Assembly (NCBI GenBank): GCA_036744635.1
Contig: DAIOHQ010000180.1
Location: 1-10,440, forward strand
From: DAIOHQ01 sp036744635
Lineage (GTDB): Bacteria > Planctomycetota > Phycisphaerae > Tepidisphaerales > Tepidisphaeraceae
Direction: 5' to 3'
DNA length: 10,440 nucleotides
How positions within the stretch are numbered: position 1 is the stretch's first letter; every line of letters starts with the position of its first letter. The notes below the pieces were generated by a model. The model was not told the DNA's origin and searched no databases. It saw only the letters and a program-made list of their open reading frames with translations. Below, one piece after another: positions 1-4,911 of this stretch. The position numbers were made by a program, and so were the translations under genes.

Positions 1-82
1 TCACCTGCCCGAATCCAGCCATATTTATCCCGGCCGCCCAAAGCGTCACGCACCCGCTGGCTCGGGCTCCCTATTTATTCTC

Positions 83-110
83 TTGACGATTCACATCTCG
101 TGATTAACTT
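83..110 (+). promoter_or_regulatory. Possible weak promoter for the small membrane protein gene
   Basis: TTGACG at 83-88 is a good -35 match; TAACTT at 105-110 lies 16 nt further on and is a poor -10 match. If used, transcription would start almost at the ATG at 119, giving a very short leader, which would agree with the absence of a Shine-Dalgarno sequence there. This is pattern matching only. Confidence 0.25.
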
Positions 111-118
111 ATCGCCCG

Positions 119-370
119 ATGCACTATGTCGCGCCCATCCCGATCATCCTCGGCGTGATCGGTGCAATCGTCGGGCTTCTATGGCTGGTCGCCGCCGGTT
201 CAGACAACGACGGCGGACCGGATACGAGCTTATTTTTTCTCTTCGGTATGTGGTACCTCGCCATGAGGGTGCTGAAGGCGCTATTCAGCGAGCCAATGAG
301 CGTCCTGCCGGCATTTGGCATCCTGCTCGGCAGCGCCGCGCTAATTTGGCTCGGCATTGTAATGCTTTGA
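119..370 (+). CDS. Small hydrophobic membrane protein, unknown function (83 aa)
   Basis: I do not recognise a family. The 83-residue product is strongly hydrophobic, with likely membrane segments at about residues 7-27, 37-55 and 62-82, separated by a short acidic loop around residues 28-36 (SDNDGGPD) and a basic/polar loop before the last helix. There is no clear Shine-Dalgarno sequence ahead of the ATG, so the start rests on the hydrophobic frame beginning there. It stands alone, 206 bp ahead of the secreted-protein gene and in the same direction. The plus-strand frame at 100-402 overlaps it but gives an arginine-rich, non-membrane product and looks like a shadow. A membrane location is well supported if the gene is real. 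That it is a gene at all is moderately supported. Confidence 0.5.
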   Translation: MHYVAPIPIILGVIGAIVGLLWLVAAGSDNDGGPDTSLFFLFGMWYLAMRVLKALFSEPMSVLPAFGILLGSAALIWLGIVML

Positions 371-515
371 CCCCAGCGCTTGAAGTTTCGGAGGGTGGGT
401 GATCGCCTACCACGATCCCGCGTCCGCTGGAAGATGCACCTGACCATCTTGTATTGCCGAACGATTCTGCCCCTTGCGAGAAAGATTTCAATATCTTTTC
501 GCTCGTCCCCCGGGG

Positions 516-521
516 TATACT
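516..521 (+). promoter_or_regulatory. Candidate -10 box for the secreted-protein gene
   Basis: TATACT at 516-521 matches the sigma70 -10 consensus at five of six positions and lies 55 nt before the ATG at 577. No good -35 hexamer sits 16-18 nt upstream. Instead that place (481-498) holds a small inverted repeat, AAAGAT - 6 nt - ATCTTT, which could be an activator or repressor site. The remaining intergenic stretch 371-480 shows nothing I can name. Confidence 0.3.
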
Positions 522-576
522 TTCCCCCCGATTCGGTCGGCCGCTCATAGGCTGACCTCCAACGAGGAGAACAAAC

Positions 577-1815
577 ATGACCCGCACACAAACCGCCGCG
601 CACACCGCTGGGCTCCTCGTCATCACCCTCGCGATCGCCACAGCGGCATTGGCCGGGGACCCATCCACCCGTCCAGCGCCTGCGGACGTCCAGTACATCT
701 CCTTGACCCCGGCCGAATTCGCCGAGAAGGCCGCCGACCTGCTGGACAAGGACGTCGAGGTCTCCGGCGACATCCAGGTCCCGCGAATGATGAGCCGCAA
801 ATCCGTCGGAACGATGGTGGATAAAGATACCGGCAAGGTGCTCGTCCAGCTCATCGCCAAGCCGGGAAGCCCCGCCCTGGAATGGCTCGTCGGCGGCGAT
901 CGAGCGACCAAGTCGCAGGGCATCTTCGCCCGCGGGAAAATCGTGATGGTCAGGGACTACAAGGTGCCCGTTCTCGACCTGATCGACATCTCCAAGGAGT
1001 CCAAGGTCCAGGCCGATGCTGACAAAAAGGCGCATGTGGAGGCGATCACGGCCAAAGACAAGGAAGGCCTGGCCAAGGATGTCCTGCCCCCCCACACCAA
1101 CCCGTCCGACGCCGCCGCCAAGGCATGGCTCGAACGCGTCCCCACCACCTCGCCCAGCTTCGACCGGGCCAAGAGCGTCTGGGACAACATGCAGGCCCAC
1201 GCCAACTGGCGCGGTCAGGCCGAGGCCGATGATCGCCGCGCCATCATCCGCGGCCCCGAGCGTCCGGCCAACTTCGAAACCTACTATCGCGGCCTGCGCG
1301 ATACCGGGCTGTCGAATCTGTTCGCAAAGTCTCCTTATAAGAACAGTTCCACCAGTTGGCCGCGCGTGATGATCGTCATCGAGGAAAAGCCCAAGTTCAA
1401 CGGCGGCATGCCCAGCGAATATTTCCACAACAGCGGCAAGACCGAGACAGATTACACCTGGCGATTCCACGCCACGGTCTGGACCGATGCCGCCCACAGC
1501 ATCGACATCGCCCCGTTCAACTGGTGCTTCAGCGAGATGCGCTACAACACGCCCTACAGCGAAGTCCCCATCTGGGGCCGCACGCCGAAGCTGAACGTCC
1601 CTCCCCCCGAAGGATCACCCGCGCCCCCCCTCCCGGCCGGCACGCAACCCGCCGCCTCTCCGATCGCCCCGAAATATCCGCTCCCCGAGAGCCCCGAATA
1701 CCATCGCCTCTTCCACTACAACACCATCATGGCAGGCAACCTGCTCCTGGACATGGGCTTCAACTACAACCGCCCCGACGGCCGCGTGTGGTTCGTCGAG
1801 GACATCGCCAAGTAA
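577..1815 (+). CDS. Secreted protein of unknown function (412 aa)
   Basis: A GAGGAG Shine-Dalgarno sequence (564-569), 7 nt from the ATG, fixes the start. The first 26 residues form a Sec-type signal peptide: a hydrophobic stretch from residue 12, then an ALA/GD cleavage site after Ala26, so the mature protein should be periplasmic or exported. Residues about 35-145 (LTPAEFAEKAADLLDKDVEVSGD, later IFARGKIVMVRDYKVPVLDL) look like a small beta-barrel of the OB-fold kind seen in tRNA_anti-like exported proteins; this is a resemblance, not a match. A charged, alanine-rich helical linker follows (about 146-205). The C-terminal part (about 220-412) is rich in Trp and Tyr and contains a proline-rich insert at about residues 340-372. 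No catalytic motif, lipobox or cell-surface anchor is visible. It converges on the toxin-antitoxin genes on the other strand, 79 bp away. Confidence 0.88.
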   Translation: MTRTQTAAHTAGLLVITLAIATAALAGDPSTRPAPADVQYISLTPAEFAEKAADLLDKDVEVSGDIQVPRMMSRKSVGTMVDKDTGKVLVQLIAKPGSPALEWLVGGDRATKSQGIFARGKIVMVRDYKVPVLDLIDISKESKVQADADKKAHVEAITAKDKEGLAKDVLPPHTNPSDAAAKAWLERVPTTSPSFDRAKSVWDNMQAHANWRGQAEADDRRAIIRGPERPANFETYYRGLRDTGLSNLFAKSPYKNSSTSWPRVMIVIEEKPKFNGGMPSEYFHNSGKTETDYTWRFHATVWTDAAHSIDIAPFNWCFSEMRYNTPYSEVPIWGRTPKLNVPPPEGSPAPPLPAGTQPAASPIAPKYPLPESPEYHRLFHYNTIMAGNLLLDMGFNYNRPDGRVWFVEDIAK

Positions 1816-1842
1816 GCCTGCTGTGAGAGCGTAGATATTCCT

Positions 1843-1893
1843 CTGCCGCGTGTTTACCAAACCCGCAGGACACGAATCATTGACGAATGGTTC
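1843..1893. terminator. Two hairpins between convergent genes
   Basis: The 79-bp gap between the secreted-protein gene and the DUF5615 gene has two foldable segments. GAATCATT (1874-1881) pairs with AATGGTTC (1886-1893) through a 4-nt loop with one G-T wobble, immediately beyond the DUF5615 stop codon. A looser hairpin at 1843-1868 has CTGC/GCAG ends and GTTT/AAAC at its tip. Neither is followed by a T run, so they are not classical intrinsic terminators. Their position between convergent stops is the main reason for listing them. Confidence 0.3.
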
Positions 1894-1894
1894 A

Positions 1895-2251
1895 TCAGAT
1901 CGGCAGATACACGACCCGCCCGCGCCATTCCTCTGCTTCGCTGGCGGACCAGATCAGCACCAAGGATTCGATCACCGGTGCGATCGCGCCGCGCTGCCGC
2001 ACCATGAAAAGTCCGCTGAGCGGTTCTCCAGCCACAACGCGCGCAAAAGCTTCGTCGATCATCGTGTTGACATCGTGCGAAACAACCAACCAACCTTCCG
2101 TGGCAGCATAGGCCAAGACCTCGGAGTCGGGACGCCGCTCCAGACCGATATCGCGGAGACGGAGGAACTCGATGGCTGGCTCGCGGCGCGCCACTCCGGT
2201 GACAATATGTTCGTTGAAGTCCTGATCGGCGAGGAATCGGGGCTGGCTCAT
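1895..2251 (-). CDS. DUF5615 family PIN-like protein, probable toxin (118 aa)
   Basis: The sequence fits the DUF5615 (PIN-like, Mut7-C-related) family, small proteins normally encoded just after a DUF433 gene and annotated as toxin components, with a presumed metal-dependent ribonuclease fold. Visible family features are the N-terminal strand FLADQDFNE with Asp9 and Asp11, Asp42 ahead of the YAATEGWLVVSHD segment, and Asp60 in SHDVNTM. These are the acidic positions expected for metal binding in PIN-like folds. Its 118 residues are the usual length. The ATG lies inside the stop of the DUF433 gene (ATGA overlap, 2248-2251), pointing to coupled translation. Nuclease activity is inferred from the fold; members of this family have little direct biochemistry that I know of. 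Confidence 0.85.
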   Translation of the reverse strand: MSQPRFLADQDFNEHIVTGVARREPAIEFLRLRDIGLERRPDSEVLAYAATEGWLVVSHDVNTMIDEAFARVVAGEPLSGLFMVRQRGAIAPVIESLVLIWSASEAEEWRGRVVYLPI

Positions 2252-2574
2252 CGCTTCTGTCCAGCCTGAGCCTGCCTGATTGCCCGCAGCCGCTCAACCA
2301 CCGGCGGCTCGCCCTGCTGGAGCCTCTGGCGCCACTGTTCCCACAGGGCGTCCTGCCGCTTCAGATAGTCCTGCACCTCTTGCGGATGGGCGAGGCTGTA
2401 CGTGATTGCCCCATACACCTCTTCGAGGCTGAGGGCGGGATACTGACTTCGGATTGTCTCCGGCGCGTGCCCTTGCTCAAAGCCAGCCAGCACCGATTCC
2501 AGCGGGACAGCGGCTTTGCCGACGCGCAGAACACCGTTCGGGTCGGTCGTGACGTAGGGCTTGGCTTCATTCAT
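2248..2574 (-). CDS. DUF433 domain protein, probable antitoxin partner (108 aa)
   Basis: Residues about 7-65 follow the DUF433 pattern: YVTTDPNGVLRVGKAAVPLESVL, then FEQGHAPETIRSQYPALSLEEVYGAITYSLAHP, which corresponds to the helix-turn-helix-like core ending in a helix with conserved Tyr. Residues about 66-108 form an extra charged, glutamine-rich helix (QDYLKRQDALWEQWRQRLQQ), a tail found in DUF433 proteins paired with DUF5615 partners. The expected role is antitoxin and probably operon autoregulator, from family context. It overlaps both neighbours by four bases: its ATG lies in the stop of the DUF104-type gene (2571-2574) and its stop overlaps the ATG of the DUF5615 gene (2248-2251). Confidence 0.85.
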   Translation of the reverse strand: MNEAKPYVTTDPNGVLRVGKAAVPLESVLAGFEQGHAPETIRSQYPALSLEEVYGAITYSLAHPQEVQDYLKRQDALWEQWRQRLQQGEPPVVERLRAIRQAQAGQKR

Positions 2575-2801
2575 GACAACCTCGCTTGCCCGTCGAATCT
2601 GTCCCGAACTTCCATCACGAAGTCGGCGGCATCTTCCGGATTGGCCAGCTTGGGCGTGCGGAGTTTCGCCGTGGGCGGCACACAGCGGCCAGTGGTGTCC
2701 TCTTGCCCACTCAGATGAACGCGAGTCCCCTCGGGCAGCGCGAGCGGCTCGTGCGGGCGAAATGCGCCTTGGCTGAAGATCGCATCGACTTGGCAGACCA
2801 T
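2571..2801 (-). CDS. DUF104 (AF2212-like) antitoxin-family protein (76 aa)
   Basis: The first 33 residues match the DUF104/AF2212-like antitoxin signature: a short beta start (VDAIFSQGAFRPHEPLAL) followed by PEGTRVHLSG. In known members this domain is the N-terminal beta part of small VapB-like antitoxins. The rest (about 34-76) is a low-complexity linker and an acidic helix (EDAADFVMEVRDRF) that could be the toxin-binding tail. It is the first gene of a three-gene chain and its stop overlaps the ATG of the DUF433 gene (ATGA). No Shine-Dalgarno sequence precedes the ATG; the promoter described at 2808-2836 would make the message nearly leaderless. Typical DUF104 genes are followed by a PIN-domain toxin; here DUF433 and DUF5615 follow instead. 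Confidence 0.75.
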   Translation of the reverse strand: MVCQVDAIFSQGAFRPHEPLALPEGTRVHLSGQEDTTGRCVPPTAKLRTPKLANPEDAADFVMEVRDRFDGQARLS

Positions 2802-2807
2802 GAGATA

Positions 2808-2836
2808 ATTCTAAGCGAGCGCTGTCGTATCGTCGA
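2808..2836 (-). promoter_or_regulatory. Candidate promoter of the DUF104-DUF433-DUF5615 operon
   Basis: Read on the minus strand, TCGACG (2836-2831) and TAGAAT (2813-2808) are separated by 17 nt and match the -35 and -10 consensus at four and five of six positions. Only six bases lie between the -10 box and the ATG at 2801, so transcription from here would begin at or next to the start codon. That fits the missing Shine-Dalgarno sequence. Confidence 0.4.
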
Positions 2837-2998
2837 GCCGCGGGAACGCTTTCGTCTGCCGCTCGAAGGATTTCCGCCTCCGCACAGGCGGTTCTGATCC
2901 TCGCGCGAACCGTTGCGAACTCCGGATCGAACGTTTCCGACCTCTGCGCGTTGGAGCGAAGAAAGGGGCCAGTGAATTCTGGATGTCACTGTTTCGGT

Positions 2999-3541
2999 TC
3001 ATGCGACGCCCGAAGTCCCGCCTACTGCTTTGCCGCAGGCTTTGCACGTCTTGCGATAGGACGGACACGGCGCGCCACAGTGGGGACAGCGACTGCTCGT
3101 GATCGCTGCATCCTTCTCGGCCCGACGGCGTTTCCAGGCTTTCATTTCTGATTCGCTTTCCCGTACCAACATGAGAACATGATCGATCTTGCGGAACTCA
3201 GTCCCATCGAAGTAGATACCGTCGGCCAGTTTGGCGACTGCGGCGGCAGCGAGCGACGCTGCCTTCAGCTCGCTAAAGTCGCTATGCGTGACGAACTCAA
3301 GGTATCGGTCGCGCCCCGAAAGAGTTGACAGATCGATGCTGCTCAACTGCGACACGGCCCCAGAGAACAGTTCGAAGCCGGTGGAATCGCCTGCGAGCTT
3401 TGCCGGCACGTACCCGGTGTGCGTCCGCGGATCGAACTCGTCGAGCATCAGGCCCGACGCGGCATCATCCAATGCGCGCTGCCACGCCGCACGTGACGGT
3501 AGGTCAGAGTCGCGAAGGAACACGTATTGCGATACCGACAA
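2999..3541 (-). CDS. Hypothetical protein with C-terminal zinc ribbon (180 aa)
   Basis: I cannot assign a named family to the main domain. The start is TTG at 3541-3539, preceded by a strong GGAAGGAGG Shine-Dalgarno sequence with a 7-nt spacing; the next ATG is about 31 codons in and would remove conserved-looking sequence. Residues 1-135 look like a compact alpha/beta domain (YVFLRDSDLPSRAAWQRALD, GYVPAKLAG, FELFSG, LADGIYFDGTEFRKID), reminiscent of uncharacterised bacterial proteins scattered near toxin and immunity loci; that likeness is from memory. A basic helix (MKAWKRRRAEKDAA) leads to a zinc ribbon with Cys152/Cys155 (CPHC) and Cys166/Cys169 (CKAC), plus an extra Cys159. The ribbon suggests nucleic-acid or protein contact. 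It stands alone between the two toxin-antitoxin modules. Confidence 0.75.
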   Translation of the reverse strand: MSVSQYVFLRDSDLPSRAAWQRALDDAASGLMLDEFDPRTHTGYVPAKLAGDSTGFELFSGAVSQLSSIDLSTLSGRDRYLEFVTHSDFSELKAASLAAAAVAKLADGIYFDGTEFRKIDHVLMLVRESESEMKAWKRRRAEKDAAITSSRCPHCGAPCPSYRKTCKACGKAVGGTSGVA

Positions 3542-3548
3542 CGGGCGG

Positions 3549-3557
3549 CCTCCTTCC
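3549..3557 (-). promoter_or_regulatory. Strong ribosome binding site selecting a TTG start
   Basis: On the minus strand the bases GGAAGGAGG end 7 nt before the TTG at 3541. This is the best Shine-Dalgarno sequence in the minus-strand island, and it is what supports the non-ATG start of the zinc-ribbon gene. Confidence 0.65.
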
Positions 3558-3603
3558 GTTGCATAACTACTACTCTATGGGGACGTCAGTCCGCATCAAG
3601 CGT

Positions 3604-3727
3604 TCACTTCCGCATCGCGGACGTAAGAGTAATGCCCACCAGCAATCCTTCCGGTCCCAGCAGCGCGTGACGACCTGGCCCCAGGATTCTTTTCGCGTCG
3701 CAACCAGCAGCTGGTAACCCTGCCGGT
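3604..3727 (-). pseudogene. Relic of a VOC/glyoxalase gene, 3' end only
   Basis: Read on the minus strand, 3727 to 3604 encodes a broken C-terminus of a VOC-family (glyoxalase/bleomycin-resistance-type) protein: QGYQLLVATRKESWGQVVTR, then after a one-base deletion LLGPEGLLVGITLTSAMRK and a TGA stop. It aligns base by base with 4239-4360 (about 85% identity by eye, one gap). Sequence upstream of the QGYQ codons is unrelated to the VOC gene and runs directly into the end of hicA at 3759. No start or N-terminal domain remains, so it cannot make a functional protein. Confidence 0.7.
3604..3727. repeat. Direct repeat copy A (matches 4239-4360)
   Basis: This is one of two direct copies of about 122-124 bp bracketing hicBA; their matching stop codons are 635 bp apart. 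Shared blocks include CGTTCACTTCCGCAT at the left edge and the segment around TGCCCACCAGCAA. The copies have diverged by roughly 15%, so the duplication is not recent, or they derive from two paralogous genes. Confidence 0.7.
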
Positions 3728-3758
3728 AGTGACCCCCTCTTTAGTCGCACTACAATCC

Positions 3759-3944
3759 TCACGGCTCAGCGATCCCCAAATCCCTGCAGATCTTTCGGAC
3801 GAGCGTGTTGCCGATTTCGGTGTGTCGCGGAACTGCGGTCCGGCGGTTGTTCTGGGGGTTTCCCCACCACGAATGCTTTGCGCCCTCACGCATCAGCACA
3901 CAGCCATGGCGTTGAAGGTGGGCGATCAAATCTCGCCGCTTCAT
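3759..3944 (-). CDS. hicA: HicA family toxin (61 aa)
   Basis: HicA toxins are small double-stranded-RNA-binding-fold ribonucleases that cleave mRNA in a translation-independent way and are neutralised by HicB. This 61-residue product has the family pattern throughout: MKRRDLIAHLQRHGCVLMREGAKHSWW with the catalytic His24, then TAVPRHTEIGNTLVRKICRDLGI. The ATG at 3944 is preferred to an upstream frame-open start at 4112, because residues before it have no HicA character and the ATG overlaps the hicB stop (ATGA, 3941-3944). The gene follows hicB, the reverse of the textbook hicAB order. All key residues are present, so the toxin is probably active. Confidence 0.9.
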   Translation of the reverse strand: MKRRDLIAHLQRHGCVLMREGAKHSWWGNPQNNRRTAVPRHTEIGNTLVRKICRDLGIAEP

Positions 3945-4150
3945 GCGATGAGGCTCGCTTCCTCGTACGCGCCCGTTGCGGCCGCGAGGGCATCGGCGCG
4001 ATTCATCTCGATTGCTTCTTCGAGTGCGGATTGAAGATTTTCCAGCAATTCCTCGCGGGTTGCGCCTTGGGAGTTCACGCCTGGAATTTCTTCGACCCAG
4101 CCGACCCACCAATCGCCATCACGCTGAATCACCGCTTGATACGTTGCCAT
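3941..4150 (-). CDS. hicB: HicB family antitoxin, short form (69 aa)
   Basis: The product matches the HicB partial RNase-H-like domain: ATYQAVIQRDGDWWVGWVEEIPGV, then QGATREELLENLQSALEEAIEMNR. It should bind and block HicA. The ATG at 4150 is chosen because AAAGGA lies 7 nt upstream and the family sequence begins at this Met; an earlier in-frame ATG at 4189 adds 13 unrelated residues. At 69 residues it ends soon after the core fold and lacks the C-terminal ribbon-helix-helix or HTH DNA-binding domain of longer HicB proteins, so autoregulation by direct DNA binding is doubtful. Its stop overlaps the hicA start by four bases. Confidence 0.9.
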   Translation of the reverse strand: MATYQAVIQRDGDWWVGWVEEIPGVNSQGATREELLENLQSALEEAIEMNRADALAAATGAYEEASLIA

Positions 4151-4170
4151 GAGAATCCTTTGGTTGCCTG

Positions 4171-4198
4171 ATGATAACAACAGGGCCAACCGAGTCCA
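4171..4198 (-). promoter_or_regulatory. Candidate hicBA promoter
   Basis: On the minus strand TGGACT (4198-4193) and TATCAT (4176-4171) are 16 nt apart and match -35 and -10 at four and five of six positions. A small inverted repeat (TGTTG/CAACA-type, about 4162-4182) overlaps the -10 and might be an operator. The start of transcription would fall about 13-15 nt before the hicB ATG, just ahead of its AAAGGA. Confidence 0.35.
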
Positions 4199-4238
4199 GA
4201 CGCCACCGGGCCCACTCGGGCCGGCTCATAGCCAGCGT

Positions 4239-4360
4239 TCACTTCCGCATCCAGTGCGTATGGGTGATGCCCACCAGCAAACCTTCCGTTCCCAGCAGCC
4301 GCGTGACGAGCTGGTCCCAGGGTTCGGTTCGCGTCGCCACCAGCAGTTGGTAGCCCTGCG
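4239..4360. repeat. Direct repeat copy B (matches 3604-3727)
   Basis: This is the 3' part of the broken VOC gene, about 85% identical by eye to the copy on the other side of hicBA. Identity ends at the GCAGGG in front of the QGYQ codons in both copies, within a few bases. That is also the site of the internal deletion in the longer copy. Confidence 0.7.
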
Positions 4361-4608
4361 AAAATTCGATCCACGCCTGTGACACGGGAAGATCGCCAGG
4401 CCATTGATCCGTGCCAAAGCAGGACTTGCAGTCGGCACGACTCCGCCGCCTGCGCCAGCGGCCACAAGGCAAAATGCTTCACGCCATCCAGCTCGCCCGT
4501 ATGCAGATAGCCGCCGGCCTCTGCTTTGAACGGCAGTCCCAGAGCCTGGGAATAGAACTTGCGGCTTGCGGCCGGGTCGCGAACGATCGGGCCAAGACCG
4601 GCGACGAA
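4239..4608 (-). pseudogene. Broken VOC (glyoxalase-like) gene
   Basis: VOC-family proteins are metal-dependent enzymes or binding proteins built from paired beta-alpha-beta-beta-beta units. Read on the minus strand, the sequence starts near 4608 with VAGLGPIVRDPAASRKFY and continues to HFALWPLAQAAESC in one frame. After roughly 16 extra bases around 4422-4440 it resumes in another frame with FGTDQWPGDLPVSQAWIEF. It then jumps directly to SQGYQLLVATRTEPW, apparently missing about 15-20 residues of a normal VOC protein, and ends LVGITHTHWMRK at the stop 4241-4239. The first few codons are also gone. With a frameshift, an internal deletion and a lost start, it cannot encode an intact VOC protein. 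No intact copy is in this window. Confidence 0.75.
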
Positions 4609-4675
4609 CCGTGCCGGTAAACCAATCCACCGGCCCCTTGCCCGAAGCCCGCGAGCCGATTCGTTTGATGTCCAT
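4606..4675 (-). pseudogene. Start of a cupin-family gene, fused to the VOC relic
   Basis: From an ATG at 4675 (AGGAG Shine-Dalgarno sequence, 7-nt spacing) the minus strand reads MDIKRIGSRASGKGPVDWFTGTV, which resembles the first 20-odd residues of small cupin proteins of the mandelonitrile-lyase-like/COG1917 group, whose members typically begin with an IKR...G..KGP..WFTGTVRID stretch. At about 4606 the cupin frame stops making sense and VOC sequence begins in a different frame, so the rest of the cupin domain has been deleted. Translation could still initiate but would yield a nonsense tail. Family recognition is from memory of the N-terminal motif only. Confidence 0.55.
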
Positions 4676-4844
4676 CTGCATTCTCCTGTTTGAGCTGATT
4701 GACCGACGACCGCCTGGACGACGGGCACCTGATCAAGGTTCACGCGGTGTCTCTCAGACTTCGCGAAAGTTTACGGCAGCATGCGAAGAAGGTGGCATGA
4801 GGATTTTCGGAATTTCCTTTGCCCCCGCCACAGGCTTGCGGCCT

Positions 4845-4873
4845 TTTACATTGGCCGTCCCTTCCCCTACATT
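4845..4873 (+). promoter_or_regulatory. Candidate promoter of the glycoside hydrolase gene
   Basis: TTTACA (4845-4850, five of six to consensus) and TACATT (4868-4873, four of six) are 17 nt apart. The start of transcription would be near 4880, leaving a leader of about 30 nt that contains the AAAGGA ribosome binding site. The stretch 4676-4844 shows no gene that I can support. Confidence 0.45.
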
Positions 4874-4911
4874 CACGCCGTCAACCCAGGTGCTTTTCAA
4901 AGGATTGCCTC

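Noticed and set aside
124..1497. A 457-residue minus-strand open frame opposite the secreted-protein gene
   Set aside because: It is the antisense shadow of a GC-rich gene: low-complexity Gly/Val/Asp/His composition, no recognisable domain, while the plus strand has a signal peptide and a good ribosome site.
1854..2297. A 147-residue minus-strand frame overlapping the DUF5615 gene
   Set aside because: It is Arg/Gly-rich with no family features and out of frame with the clearly recognisable DUF5615 and DUF433 products.
2811..3068. Minus-strand frames between the zinc-ribbon gene and the DUF104 gene, including one without an ATG that reads SETFDPEFATVRARIR
   Set aside because: One frame has a vaguely protein-like stretch, but there is no start, no ribosome site and no family match I can name. 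It could be a relic, but the support is too thin to annotate.
3944..4112. A longer HicA starting at 4112
   Set aside because: The 56 extra residues are arginine-rich and antiparallel to nothing in the family, they overlap hicB almost entirely, and the ATGA overlap at 3941-3944 gives a natural start.
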